From Mesorhizobium sp. AR07 (GTDB lineage Bacteria > Pseudomonadota > Alphaproteobacteria > Rhizobiales > Rhizobiaceae), in NCBI RefSeq assembly GCF_024746815.1, contig NZ_CP080525.1:744001-808000 (forward strand): a stretch of 64,000 bases of DNA, read 5' to 3'. Position numbers and translations under genes: made by a program. Every line of letters starts with the position of its first letter. Positions within the stretch are counted from its first letter, which is position 1. Below the pieces are notes generated by a model, which was not told where the DNA came from, searched no databases, and saw nothing but the letters and a program-made list of their open reading frames with translations. Shown here one piece after another: positions 19,669-28,322 of this stretch.

Positions 19669-21019
19669 TATTCTCATCGTCGATGACGAGGAAGACATCC
19701 GTGAACTCGTCGCGGGCATCCTGAGCGACGAAGGTCACGAAACCCGTACGGCATTCGATGCCGACAGCGCGTTGGCGGCGATCGCCGACCGGGCGCCGCG
19801 GCTGATTTTCCTCGACATCTGGCTGCAGGGCTCGCGTCTGGACGGGCTGGCGCTGCTTGATGAGATCAAGACGATGCACCCGACCTTGCCGGTGGTGATG
19901 ATCTCCGGCCACGGCAACATCGAAACGGCGGTCTCCGCTATCCGTCGCGGCGCCTATGACTTCATCGAAAAGCCGTTCAAGGCCGACAGGCTGATCCTCA
20001 TCGCCGAGCGTGCGCTCGAGACCTCGAAATTGCGGCGCGAGGTTTCCGACCTCAAGCAGCGCAGCGGCGAAACCTTCGATCTGATCGGCATGTCGTCGGC
20101 GATGAGCCAGTTGCGCCAGACCATCGAGCGCGTCGCGCCGACCAACAGCCGCGTCATGATCATCGGCCCCTCCGGCTCAGGCAAGGAACTGGCCGCGCGC
20201 GCCATCCACACGCTGTCGGCGCGCAAGACCGCACCGTTCGTGACGCTGAGCGCCGCCAACATCACGCCCGAGCGCATGGAGATCGAGCTGTTCGGCACCG
20301 AATCGAATGGCGTCGAGCGCAAGGTCGGCGCGCTCGAGGAGGCCCATCGCGGCATTCTCTACATCGACGAAGTGGCCGACATGCCGCGCGAGACGCAAAA
20401 CAAGATCCTGCGCGTGCTGGTCGAACAGCAGTTCGAGCGGGTAGGGGGCACCAAGCGGGTCAAGGTCGACGTCCGCATCATTTCCTCGACCTCGCAGAAC
20501 CTCGAAGCGATGATTGCCGACGGGCGTTTCCGCGAGGATCTCTATCATCGCCTGGCGGTGGTTCCGGTCATGGTGCCGGGGCTGGCCGAGCGGCGCGAGG
20601 ACATTCCCTACCTCGTCGACAATTTCATGAAGCAGATCGCACGCCAGGCCGGCATCAAGCCGCGTCGCATCGGCGATGACGCGCTGGCGGTGCTGCAGGC
20701 ACACAACTGGCCGGGCAACGTCCGCCAGCTGCGCAACAATGTCGAACGCCTGATGATCCTGGCGCGCGGCGACGATGTCGATGCACCGATCACCGCCGAC
20801 CTGTTGCCATCCGAGATCGGCGATGTGATGCCGCGCACGCCGAATCAATCCGACCAGCACATCATGGCGCTGCCGCTGCGCGAGGCGCGTGAACAGTTCG
20901 AGAAGGACTATCTGATCGCCCAGATCAACCGCTTCGGCGGCAACATCTCGAAAACCGCCGAGTTCATCGGCATGGAGCGCTCCGCTTTGCATCGCAAGCT
21001 GAAGTCGCTGGGCGTCTAG
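19658..21019 (+). CDS. ntrX: Response regulator NtrX
   Basis: Partner of NtrY; in alphaproteobacteria it affects nitrogen, redox, envelope and cell-cycle functions. 453 residues: receiver at 1-120 with Asp53 (LIFLDIWLQGSR); AAA+ domain with Walker A IIGPSGSGKELAARAI and a Walker B-like GILYIDEVADMP; C-terminal helix-turn-helix (ISKTAEFIGMERSALHRKLK). Where NtrC has [13 protein letters not shown], NtrX has ELFGTESNGVERKVGALEEA, so the sigma54-contact loop is missing and direct sigma54 activation is unlikely. It overlaps the 3' end of ntrY by 11 bases. Confidence 0.96.
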   Translation: MASDILIVDDEEDIRELVAGILSDEGHETRTAFDADSALAAIADRAPRLIFLDIWLQGSRLDGLALLDEIKTMHPTLPVVMISGHGNIETAVSAIRRGAYDFIEKPFKADRLILIAERALETSKLRREVSDLKQRSGETFDLIGMSSAMSQLRQTIERVAPTNSRVMIIGPSGSGKELAARAIHTLSARKTAPFVTLSAANITPERMEIELFGTESNGVERKVGALEEAHRGILYIDEVADMPRETQNKILRVLVEQQFERVGGTKRVKVDVRIISSTSQNLEAMIADGRFREDLYHRLAVVPVMVPGLAERREDIPYLVDNFMKQIARQAGIKPRRIGDDALAVLQAHNWPGNVRQLRNNVERLMILARGDDVDAPITADLLPSEIGDVMPRTPNQSDQHIMALPLREAREQFEKDYLIAQINRFGGNISKTAEFIGMERSALHRKLKSLGV

Positions 21020-21077
21020 AGCAATTCCAGGAAAAGTGTGAAACGGTTTTCCGTCCGGAATTGCGTCAACGCTCTAG
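21020..21077. repeat. Dispersed repeat, diverged single-hairpin type
   Basis: Arms gcaattcc (from 21022) and ggaattgc (to 21064) around AAAAGTG-N4-CGGTTTT, with outer bases agagc...gctct. It begins at the base after the ntrX stop codon. This version is widespread in rhizobial genomes. Confidence 0.8.
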
Positions 21078-21179
21078 ACAGGCGCGACGCCCGTTCAGCC
21101 GCGCGTGGGCCAAGCATTTGCCGGTTACGGCGGCGGCGGAATCGCATAAGAAAGCCCGAGAGCTTTCCAGGGGTTGCCC

Positions 21180-22043
21180 ATGCCGCGCATTGCCTATGTC
21201 AACGGGCGCTACGTCGCTCACGCGGACGCTGCCGTGCATATCGAGGACCGCGGCTATCAGTTCGCCGACGGCGTCTATGAGGTCTGCGAAGTGGCGCGTG
21301 GCTTTATCGTCGACATGCCGCGCCATCTGGCCCGGCTGAACCGCTCGCTGACCGAACTGTCGATCGCCTGGCCGGTCACCCGAGGCGTGTTGCCGCTCGT
21401 CCTGCGCGAAGTGGTCAACCGCAACCATGTCGCCAACGGCCTGGTCTATGTCCAGGTGACGCGCGGCGTCGCCAGCCGTGACTTTGTCTTCCCGTCGGCG
21501 GACACCAAGCCGTCTTTGGTGGTAACCGCGAGGAAAGCCGATCCCGCCGCTGGAGCAAAGCGGGCTGAAACCGGCATCGCGGTCATCACCGTGGCTGAGA
21601 ATCGCTGGGATCGCGTCGACATCAAGAGCGTCGGACTGCTGCCCAACGTATTGGCCAAGCAGAAGGCCAAGGAAGCCGGTGCGCAGGAGGCGTGGTTCGT
21701 CGACGGCGACGGCATGGTCAAGGAAGGCGGCTCGTCGAACGCCTGGATCGTCAGCAGGGATGGCGTTCTGGTCACCAGGCCGGCCGAACATGGCATCCTG
21801 CGCGGCATCACCCGCACGACCATGTTCGAAGTGGCGGCCAGCCTAGGCTTGAAGATCGAGGAGCGCGGCTTTTCCGTCGCCGAGGCCAAGGCGGCACGCG
21901 AGGCGTTCATCAGTTCCGCGACGACAATTGCGATGCCGGTCGTGGCCATCGACGGCGATCCGGTTGCCAATGGACACCCCGGCTCGGTAACACTTTCGTT
22001 GCGGCAGGCCTTTTTTGACATTGCGGAAAAAAGTCCAGCCTGA
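21180..22043 (+). CDS. Class IV aminotransferase, D-amino acid transaminase type
   Basis: PLP-dependent transaminase, 287 residues from ATG 21180 (MPRIAYVNGRYVAHADAAVH). Family motifs: EDRGYQFADGVYEV near the start, the PLP-lysine region RVDIKSVGLLPNVLAKQKAKE, GMVKEGGSSNAWIV, and the phosphate-binding LRGITRTTMFE. These agree with D-alanine transaminase (Dat), which makes D-alanine and D-glutamate, but branched-chain or aminodeoxychorismate specificity cannot be excluded by eye. It is found at this position next to hfq in related genomes, from general knowledge. Confidence 0.85.
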   Translation: MPRIAYVNGRYVAHADAAVHIEDRGYQFADGVYEVCEVARGFIVDMPRHLARLNRSLTELSIAWPVTRGVLPLVLREVVNRNHVANGLVYVQVTRGVASRDFVFPSADTKPSLVVTARKADPAAGAKRAETGIAVITVAENRWDRVDIKSVGLLPNVLAKQKAKEAGAQEAWFVDGDGMVKEGGSSNAWIVSRDGVLVTRPAEHGILRGITRTTMFEVAASLGLKIEERGFSVAEAKAAREAFISSATTIAMPVVAIDGDPVANGHPGSVTLSLRQAFFDIAEKSPA

Positions 22044-22188
22044 TAACCGCACAGGTGGAATGAACATCAATATATCTCGTTCTGCTTGTCGTTACTGACG
22101 ACAAGACGGTGTTTGCGAGCTTGACATGTGCCGGTTAATTTGGCGCATTGGCTTGCAAACCGAAGGGGATCGGCGAAAGACAAGAACA

Positions 22189-22434
22189 ATGGCGGAACGA
22201 TCGCAAAACCTTCAGGACCTGTTCCTGAATTCAGTTCGCAAGAGCAAGAACCCGCTCACCATCTTCCTCATCAACGGCGTGAAGCTGACCGGCGTGGTCA
22301 CTTCGTTCGACAATTTCTGTGTCCTGCTGCGCCGCGACGGTCATTCCCAGCTCGTCTACAAGCACGCCATTTCCACGATCATGCCGAGCCAGCCGGTTCA
22401 GATGTTCGATGGCGAGGAAAGCCAGGGCGCCTGA
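22189..22434 (+). CDS. hfq: RNA chaperone Hfq
   Basis: Hexameric Sm-fold RNA chaperone for small-RNA regulation, known to affect nitrogen fixation regulation in rhizobia. 81 residues from ATG 22189 ([20 protein letters not shown]). Sm1 motif [19 protein letters not shown]; Sm2 motif [12 protein letters not shown] with the U-binding YKHA. Longer in-frame starts would add a non-conserved leader. The hflX frame starts right after the stop codon, as in the classic hfq-hflX operon. Confidence 0.97.
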   Translation: MAERSQNLQDLFLNSVRKSKNPLTIFLINGVKLTGVVTSFDNFCVLLRRDGHSQLVYKHAISTIMPSQPVQMFDGEESQGA

Positions 22435-23826
22435 TTGGCACGTGAGAAAGACGCGGACGCCACGGTTCGCGGAAAACCAGCGCATCATCCCGGGACGGAA
22501 GCCAAGGGTCCGACCAGGGCTGTAGTCATTGTGCCCGTGCTTACCCGCCACCAGCGCAACGACGACGAGACAAACCGTCCAAGGCTGGTGCGTTCGGCTG
22601 AGGCCCGCCACGATGAAGCGGTCGGCCTTGCCCGCGCAATCAACCTCGATCTGATCCACACGGCAGTGGTGACCGTCAACGATCCGCGCCCGGCGACGTT
22701 GCTCGGCAGCGGCAAGGTCGCCGAGTTCGCCGAAATCGTCAAAGAGGGTCATGCTGAAGTGGTCATTGTCGACCATCCGCTGACCCCGGTGCAGCAGCGC
22801 AATCTCGAAAAGGAACTGAACGCCAAGGTGCTGGACCGCACCGGGCTGATCCTCGAGATCTTCGGCGAGCGCGCGCGCACCAAGGAAGGCACGCTGCAGG
22901 TCGAACTCGCCCATCTCAACTACCAGAAGGGCCGCCTCGTGCGCAGCTGGACCCACCTCGAGCGCCAGCGCGGTGGCGCCGGCTTCCTCGGCGGCCCCGG
23001 TGAAACCCAGATCGAGTCCGATCGGCGGCAGTTGCAGGAAAAGATCATCAAGCTGAAGCATGAGCTGGAAACGGTGCGCCGCACCCGTGACCTGCATCGC
23101 GCCAAGCGCAAGAAGGTGCCGTTTCCGGTGGTGGCGATCGTCGGCTACACCAATGCCGGCAAATCGACGCTGTTCAACAGGCTGACTGGAGCGGACGTCC
23201 TGGCGCAGGACATGCTGTTCGCGACGCTCGATCCGGCGCTTCGGCGCGTGCGCCTGCCGCATGGCACGCCGATCATCCTTTCGGACACAGTCGGTTTCAT
23301 CTCGGACCTGCCGACGCACCTGATCGCCGCTTTCCGCGCCACCCTGGAAGAGGTGGTCGAGGCCGATCTCGTCATTCACCTGCGCGATATTTCCGATCCC
23401 GACACTGCCGCGCAGGCAGAGGATGTCGAGCGCATCCTCGCCGATCTTGGCGTCGATGCCGGCGACGCCAAGCGGGTCATCGAAGTGTGGAACAAGATCG
23501 ACCGGCTCGACGAAGGCAACAGGAACCGGCTGCTTGCCGATGGCGCCGACGCGAGCAAGGCGCCGCCGATTGCGGTGTCGGCGGTGACCGGCGAGGGCAT
23601 CGATGCGCTGAAGGCGATCATCGAAACGCGGATGGCGGGCGAGCTCGAAGACCTGACGGTGACGATCGAGCCGGCACAGTTCGGCCTTGTCGACTGGCTT
23701 TATCGCAATGGCGACGTCGTTTCGCGCACCGACAATGACGACGGCAGCGCCACCATCTCGCTCAAGGCGACGCAAAGCGCCCGCGAAGAGATCGAAAGCA
23801 GATTGCGACGCAAAAATCAGGGCTAA
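22435..23826 (+). CDS. hflX: Ribosome-associated GTPase HflX
   Basis: GTPase that splits stalled ribosomes under stress. 463 residues if translation begins at the TTG right after the hfq stop; a GTG at 22531 is the main alternative. An N-terminal HflX domain (LLGSGKVAEFAEIV, QRNLEKELNAKVLDRTGLIL) is followed by a Gly-rich linker (QRGGAGFLGGPGETQ), a long coiled coil, and the G domain with G1 VGYTNAGKST, G3 DTVGFISDLP and G4 NKIDRLD. The C-terminal domain (GLVDWLYRNGDVV) is also present. A dispersed repeat begins at the base after the stop codon. Confidence 0.95.
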   Translation: MAREKDADATVRGKPAHHPGTEAKGPTRAVVIVPVLTRHQRNDDETNRPRLVRSAEARHDEAVGLARAINLDLIHTAVVTVNDPRPATLLGSGKVAEFAEIVKEGHAEVVIVDHPLTPVQQRNLEKELNAKVLDRTGLILEIFGERARTKEGTLQVELAHLNYQKGRLVRSWTHLERQRGGAGFLGGPGETQIESDRRQLQEKIIKLKHELETVRRTRDLHRAKRKKVPFPVVAIVGYTNAGKSTLFNRLTGADVLAQDMLFATLDPALRRVRLPHGTPIILSDTVGFISDLPTHLIAAFRATLEEVVEADLVIHLRDISDPDTAAQAEDVERILADLGVDAGDAKRVIEVWNKIDRLDEGNRNRLLADGADASKAPPIAVSAVTGEGIDALKAIIETRMAGELEDLTVTIEPAQFGLVDWLYRNGDVVSRTDNDDGSATISLKATQSAREEIESRLRRKNQG

Positions 23827-23872
23827 TGCATGTCGCCCAAAAGTGGCCCCGGTTTTGGGAGAACGACATGCA
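23827..23872. repeat. Dispersed repeat, first hairpin only, copy 4
   Basis: Arms tgcatgtcg (23827-23835) and cgacatgca (23864-23872) around the AAAAGTG...CGGTTTT core. It starts directly after the hflX stop codon, between the convergent hflX and mazG genes. The second palindrome is absent. Confidence 0.88.
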
Positions 23873-23892
23873 TAAACAAACCCAAAAGCAGG

Positions 23893-24717
23893 TTACTTCG
23901 CGGTTTTTGCTTCCTGCCAGAGCGCTTCCATCTCGGCCAGACCGGCCTTTTCCAGCGTGTTGCCGGACTTCTCCAGAGCCTGCTCGACATAGTGGAAGCG
24001 TGAGCGGAATTTTTCGTTGGTGCCGCTCAGCGCGGCTTCGGAATCGAGCTTGAGGTGACGGCCGAGATTGACGACGGCAAACAGCATGTCGCCGAACTCG
24101 TCCTTGATCGACGCCGTCTCGCCTTTCGCCAGCGCCTCGCGTAACTCGCCGATCTCTTCCTCGATCTTGTCGAGGATGGGGGCTGCCTCGCTCCAGTCGA
24201 AACCGACGCGGGCGGCCTTCTCCTGAAGCTTCAGCGCCCGCGTTAGCGCGGGCAGGGCGACCGGTACACTGTCGAGAAACCCCTTGCCATTGTCTTCGGG
24301 GTCGAGGCCGCGGGCAAGGCGAGCTTGCCGCTTCTCCGCCTTCTCTTGGCCCTTGATCTTTTCCCACATGCCCTTGGCCATGCCGGCGCTGCGGGCTTCT
24401 TGGTCGCCAAAAACATGCGGATGGCGACGGATCATCTTCGTCGTGATGGCCTGGACCACATCGCCGAAGGCGAACTCGCCAGCCTCCTCGGCCATTTGCG
24501 CGTGATAGACGACCTGCAGCAGGAGGTCGCCGAGTTCGTCGCGCAGATCGCCGAGATCGCCGCGCGCGATGGCGTCCGCCACCTCATAGGCTTCCTCGAT
24601 CGTATAGGGCGCGATGGTCGAAAAATCCTGTTCAATGTCCCATGGACAACCGGTCTTCGGCGCCCGCAGCGCCGCCATGATCTCGATCAGGCGCGAAATG
24701 TCTTTTGATGGCGTCAT
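23893..24717 (-). CDS. mazG: Nucleoside triphosphate pyrophosphohydrolase MazG
   Basis: House-cleaning enzyme that hydrolyses (d)NTPs to monophosphates and pyrophosphate. 274 residues with the two tandem MazG domains of the E. coli type. Domain 1 holds the metal-binding helices IEEAYEVADAI and LRDELGDLLLQVVYHAQMA; domain 2 holds IEEEIGELREAL and IKDEFGDMLFAVVNLGRHL. The N-terminus LRAPKTGCPWDIEQDFSTI is characteristic. Convergent with hflX. Confidence 0.95.
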   Translation of the reverse strand: MTPSKDISRLIEIMAALRAPKTGCPWDIEQDFSTIAPYTIEEAYEVADAIARGDLGDLRDELGDLLLQVVYHAQMAEEAGEFAFGDVVQAITTKMIRRHPHVFGDQEARSAGMAKGMWEKIKGQEKAEKRQARLARGLDPEDNGKGFLDSVPVALPALTRALKLQEKAARVGFDWSEAAPILDKIEEEIGELREALAKGETASIKDEFGDMLFAVVNLGRHLKLDSEAALSGTNEKFRSRFHYVEQALEKSGNTLEKAGLAEMEALWQEAKTAK

Positions 24718-24720
24718 CTA

Positions 24721-24801
24721 GAGCTATTTTCCGTCCGGAATTGCGTCAAAACGGAGAGATAGAGCGGTTCTGCGTTTCCGTGAGACGCAGAACCGCTCTA
24801 T
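24721..24801. repeat. Truncated dispersed repeat plus hairpin
   Basis: Bases 24721-24752 match only the right half of the 21020 element (ttttccgtccggaattgcgt). A separate long hairpin follows: gatagagcggttctgcg (from 24758) pairs with cgcagaaccgctctatc (to 24801). It lies upstream of mazG on the minus strand and could also end transcription coming from the aminotransferase gene. Confidence 0.6.
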
Positions 24802-24885
24802 CGGATGCTATCGCGTGGCCGCCCGCGCGGCCAACGCTGTCAGCCGGCGAGGCGGCCTTGTCCACAGGTGCTGGGTGCCCAGCAA

Positions 24886-26070
24886 TCAATCAAGAACGGA
24901 AATGATCGCCTTGGCGAGTTCGCCCATGCCATCCTCGGGCAGGCCTGCCACGTTGATGCGGCTGTCGCCGACCATGTAGATGCCGTGTTCGGCACGCAGC
25001 CGCTCGACCTGCGCTTCCGTGAGGCCAAGCCGGGAGAACATGCCGCGATGGCTGGCAACGAAATCGAACCGATCGGAATTGGACTGGCGCCGCAACGCCT
25101 CGGCGAACTGTACGCGAAGTCTGAGCATGCGCAGCCGCATCTCCTCGAGTTCAGCCTCCCAGTCCGCACGCAAGGCGGCGTCTTCCAGCACGATGCGCAC
25201 CGCGGCGGCACCATGGTCCGGCGGCATCGAATACATGGCGCGCGCCGCCGACAGCATCTGGCTCATCGCCACATCGGCCTGGGCGCCGTCCTTGGCCAGG
25301 ATCATCGCCGCACCGACACGGTCGCGGTAGACGGCGAAATTCTTCGAGCAGCTGGACGCGACGACCATTTCCGGAACCTTCGCCGCCAGCAGGCGCAAGC
25401 CGGCGGCATCGGCCTCAAGGCCATCGCCAAAGCCCTGATAGGCGATGTCGACAAACGGCAGCAGGCCACGCTCGACGACCAGATCGGCGACGGCCGCCCA
25501 CTGGGCCACATTCAGATTGGCGCCGGTCGGGTTGTGGCAGCAGCCATGCAGCAGCACCACGTCACCGCTCTTTGCCGTCCGCAGCGCCGCCAGCATGTCG
25601 TCGAAGCTGACAGCGCCCGAAGCCGCATCGAAATAGGGGTAGTCACGGATATTCAGCCCAGCGGCGCGCATCACCGGCATGTGGTTCGGCCAGGTCGGAT
25701 CCGACAGCCAGACGGCCGCGTCCGAACGTGTCCGCTTCAGCAACTCCGCCACCAGCCGCAGCGCGCCGGAGCCGCCCGGCGCCTGCGCCGCCCGGATGCG
25801 CGTCATGTCGGCGCCCGGACCGAAAGCCAGCTTGGCCATCACCGTGTTGAAGCCGACATCGCCGGCAAGGCCGAGATAGGTCTTGGTGTCCTGGCCCTGC
25901 AGCAGCCGCTTTTCGGCCTCGCGCACGGCGCGCATGACCGGCGTCTTGCCGTCGCGATCCTTGTAGACGCCGACACCGAGGTCGACCTTGTCGGGGCGCG
26001 GATCGGCGCGATAGAGGCCGATCAGGGCAAGGATCTTGTCGGCGGGAGCTGGCTGCAGGTCTTCAAACAT
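24886..26070 (-). CDS. Aromatic/aspartate-type aminotransferase (fold type I)
   Basis: PLP enzyme of aminotransferase class I, 394 residues from ATG 26070 (MFEDLQPAPADKILALIGLY). Motifs match the TyrB/AspC group: KVDLGVGVYKDRDGKTPVMR, VWLSDPTWPNHMPVMRAAGL, LLHGCCHNPTGANL, PFVDIAYQGFGDGLEADA, and the PLP lysine in VASSCSKNFAVYRDRVGA. The substrate is probably an aromatic amino acid or aspartate with 2-oxoglutarate, but AspC and TyrB types cannot be told apart by eye. An upstream start would add more than 70 residues with no homology. Confidence 0.9.
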   Translation of the reverse strand: MFEDLQPAPADKILALIGLYRADPRPDKVDLGVGVYKDRDGKTPVMRAVREAEKRLLQGQDTKTYLGLAGDVGFNTVMAKLAFGPGADMTRIRAAQAPGGSGALRLVAELLKRTRSDAAVWLSDPTWPNHMPVMRAAGLNIRDYPYFDAASGAVSFDDMLAALRTAKSGDVVLLHGCCHNPTGANLNVAQWAAVADLVVERGLLPFVDIAYQGFGDGLEADAAGLRLLAAKVPEMVVASSCSKNFAVYRDRVGAAMILAKDGAQADVAMSQMLSAARAMYSMPPDHGAAAVRIVLEDAALRADWEAELEEMRLRMLRLRVQFAEALRRQSNSDRFDFVASHRGMFSRLGLTEAQVERLRAEHGIYMVGDSRINVAGLPEDGMGELAKAIISVLD

Positions 26071-26212
26071 CGCTATGGTTCCGTTAGCGCGGCGGAGTGA
26101 TACGCAAATCGGTGGCGCTTCGCCAGCGGTTTTCCTGCGCGTCGGGGGAGCGCCATGGACTTGACCAGACCCAAGGCGTACTGCCCGGGATCTGTCATGG
26201 GGAGGCAAGGTG

Positions 26213-26656
26213 ATGATAATCACACGCAGAGCCGCGCTTGCGGACATGACCGCCGTCAAAGAGTGCGTTGAGGCTTCGCTGGACGCCACATATGGCGGGC
26301 TCTGGACTTCCGAGCCGCTAAAGGCTGGCGATGATGATTGGATGAGCGCGTGAGTAGCTTGCGATCCTCAACGCATCATTGGGGTCGGGCTGTCTCAAGC
26401 GGACGTGGTGAGCGATTTGTGGATTCACCCATCCGCGCAGGGTCTCGGCGCGGGAACGGCTCTATTGGCTGATTTGGAAAACGAAATTGCCTCGCGTGGG
26501 TTCGCGAAAGGCCGTTTGCGCTGCCTCGAACCCAATGTGAGATCCCGGAGCTTCTATGCCTCACGAGGCTGGACGGAGGTGCGAGTCTATCCGCACGAAA
26601 CAATACCCTTGAACACCGTCGACATGACGAAGTGGATTGGCTCAAAGGAAAAATGA
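26213..26656 (+). pseudogene. GNAT acetyltransferase with one in-frame stop
   Basis: The frame starts MIITRRAALADMTAVKECVE after a good ggagg site, stops at TGA 26351-26353, and continues in the same frame with DPQRIIGVGLSQADVVSDLW, HPSAQGLGAGTALLADLE and SFYASRGWTEVRVYP to TGA at 26654-26656. Together they make a normal 147-residue GNAT protein; the acetyl-CoA loop (QGLGAGTAL) and C-terminal strand are in the second part. A single nonsense change is the simplest reading. A separate internal start at the GTG at 26405 could still make an 83-residue C-terminal piece. Confidence 0.75.
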
Positions 26657-26657
26657 G

Positions 26658-26846
26658 GTTGCCGTGACTCATGCCAGCGTCATCCGCACCGCGATCCTGC
26701 ATGTTCTCGGCGCGCCGCTTGCCGCCTGTTGGAAGATCGACATCGAGCCGCTGAGCGTCACCGATTTTCGCAGCGACGGCCGCAGGTGGGTGTTGCGTGC
26801 CTGCGGTGTGACCACGCCGAAGCCGGCAAAACTACCTAAGGCCTGA
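26658..26846 (+). pseudogene. C-terminal fragment of a histidine phosphatase family protein
   Basis: The frame reads VAVTHASVIRTAILHVLGAP, then a WKIDIEPLSVTDFRSDGRRW stretch, ending VTTPKPAKLPKA. The THASVIR motif carries the second catalytic histidine of phosphoglycerate mutase-like phosphatases, and the rest fits their C-terminal third. The N-terminal RHG motif and the first two thirds are absent. The preceding frame is the end of the GNAT pseudogene, so a deletion probably joined the two remnants. Assignment by motif only. Confidence 0.55.
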
Positions 26847-26977
26847 GGATTGAGGCACGACGGTCGACCACCTGAATCGCAAAAGTGCGCGGTTTTGTCG
26901 GCGAGGTGAGGTAGCCGCGAACAATGTCCGGCGGGCCAAGCGAAAAAAATTGGCGCGGCAGGGATTAAAACCACCAC

Positions 26978-27530
26978 ATGCTCCGTAAACAGGACATGAA
27001 ACGGTCGATGCCACGCTTTGACATCATAGGACAGCTCGGTTCGCTGCGCCGCTACGCGCGCTCGCTGACGCGTGACAGCACGGACGCCGAGGATCTCGTG
27101 CATGACGCGCTGGTGCGTGCCTACGAGCGGCGCGGCACCTTCCGCTCCAGCGGCAATTTGCGCGCCTGGCTGCTGTCGATCGTCCACAACACTTTCGTCG
27201 ACCGCATGCGCTCGCGCCGCTCGGAAGCCGCGCGTATCGAGCAGGCCGGATATCTTGCCGATGGCAGCACGCCGGCACCGCAGGAACATGCGGTGCGCCT
27301 GGCGCAGGTGCGTGAAGCCTTTTTCAGCCTGCCGGAAGAACAGCGTTCGGCACTGCATCTCGCTTGCTATCGAGGGGCTTTCCTACCAACAGGCGGCCGA
27401 TGCCAGCAGCGTACCGCTGGGAACGCTGATGTCGCGCATCGGCAGGGCGCGCGCCGCGTTGCGAGAGATGGAGGACGCGGCTCCCTCGAAGACGAAAAAC
27501 CACCTCAGGATCGTTGGAGGCCCGTCATGA
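26978..27530 (+). pseudogene. ECF-type sigma factor, frameshifted in region 4
   Basis: Region 2 is intact (LGSLRRYARSLTRDSTDAED, LVHDALVRAYERRG, NLRAWLLSIVHNTFVDRMRS). Region 4 begins at LPEEQRSALHL, after which the frame is lost: reading on in the first frame gives ACYRGAFLPTGG. One base fewer within gctt (27362-27365) restores VAIEGLSYQQAADASSVPLG and TLMSRIGRARAALREMEDA, a textbook region 4, ending at TGA 27528-27530. That stop overlaps the anti-sigma start as ATGA, the usual layout of such pairs. The start is either 26978 or the later MPRFDIIGQLG at 27008. Confidence 0.8.
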
Positions 27531-28300
27531 CTGGAACTGTCGATCCCGTGGCCGATGCCGACCTCGACGCCTATGTCGACGACCAGCTCGACGTCACCCG
27601 CCGCATCGATGTCGAGGCGTTTCTGTCCGCTCGTCCAGAGGCGGCGGCGCGCGTGATGTCGGATCTGCGGACCCGCGACGAGCTGCGCGTGTCGCTTGCC
27701 GGCTCCAAGGGCATGGCGCGACCGGCAACCGCCGACGCCGCACGGCGGCTGGAGAGGGGGCTTGCCCGGGGCCGCATCTTCGGTGTGCTGCAGCGCGCGG
27801 CTGCGGTGGCCGCCTTCGTTGCCGCCGGCTGGCTGGCGAACGGCATCATCGGGCCGATGTCGGTGACCAAGGTCGTCGCCTCGCCACAACCGCCCGCCTA
27901 TGTCGATGAGGCGGTGCGGGCACACAGGACCACGCTGGTGCGCGAGACCATGCCGTCGCAGCCGGAAGCGCCCAACTACAATGCCGGCGAGATCCGCGCC
28001 GCGACCGCCATCGTCATGCCGTCGCTGCCCAAGGACTGGAAGGTGCGCGACGTGCAGGTCTATCCGTCGCGTTTCGGCCCGAGCGTCGAGATGGCGGTCG
28101 ATACCAAGGACATGGGGTTGGTGTCGCTGTTCGCGATCCGGCCGGGAACCTTCGACGTCGTCAAGCCGACCGTCGCGCCCTCGGGCGACATTTCCTCGGC
28201 CTATTTCCAGATCGGCGAGGTCGCCTATGCGCTGGTCGGACAAAGCGAGGTCCGCGACCTCGATCGCGCCGCCGAGACGCTCGCCAAAACGCTTTACTGA
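27527..28300 (+). CDS. Anti-sigma factor, membrane-anchored
   Basis: A 257-residue bitopic protein. A short cytoplasmic N-terminus (VADADLDAYVDDQLDVTRRI, then VEAFLSARPEAAARVMSDL) resembles anti-sigma domains without a clear zinc motif. One membrane helix at about 87-108 (VLQRAAAVAAFVAAGWLANG) leads to a periplasmic domain of about 150 residues (MPSLPKDWKVRDVQVYPSRF). It overlaps the sigma factor stop by four bases, which supports its role as that factor's antagonist. Because of the frameshift upstream, its frame is also open through the 5' part of the sigma gene, giving one 440-residue reading frame. Confidence 0.8.
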   Translation: MTGTVDPVADADLDAYVDDQLDVTRRIDVEAFLSARPEAAARVMSDLRTRDELRVSLAGSKGMARPATADAARRLERGLARGRIFGVLQRAAAVAAFVAAGWLANGIIGPMSVTKVVASPQPPAYVDEAVRAHRTTLVRETMPSQPEAPNYNAGEIRAATAIVMPSLPKDWKVRDVQVYPSRFGPSVEMAVDTKDMGLVSLFAIRPGTFDVVKPTVAPSGDISSAYFQIGEVAYALVGQSEVRDLDRAAETLAKTLY

Positions 28301-28322
28301 TCGATCCACAAAGGAGACTCCA

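Noticed and set aside
22139..22158. Possible sigma54 promoter upstream of hfq (tggcgcattggcttgc)
   Set aside because: The GG and GC pairs are one base too far apart for the strict -24/-12 spacing, and the -24 box differs from TGGCAC.
24805..26100. 431-codon plus-strand frame opposite the aminotransferase
   Set aside because: Antisense shadow of a gene with clear PLP motifs; the product is His/Arg/Gln-rich without domains.
26351..26353. In-frame TGA in the GNAT gene as selenocysteine
   Set aside because: No selenocysteine insertion hairpin is visible after it, the position is not catalytic in GNAT enzymes, and nearby genes are also decaying.
26978..28300. Natural sigma/anti-sigma fusion protein
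   Set aside because: Region 4 is perfectly conserved in the other frame and ends in the usual ATGA overlap, so a one-base insertion explains the long frame better.
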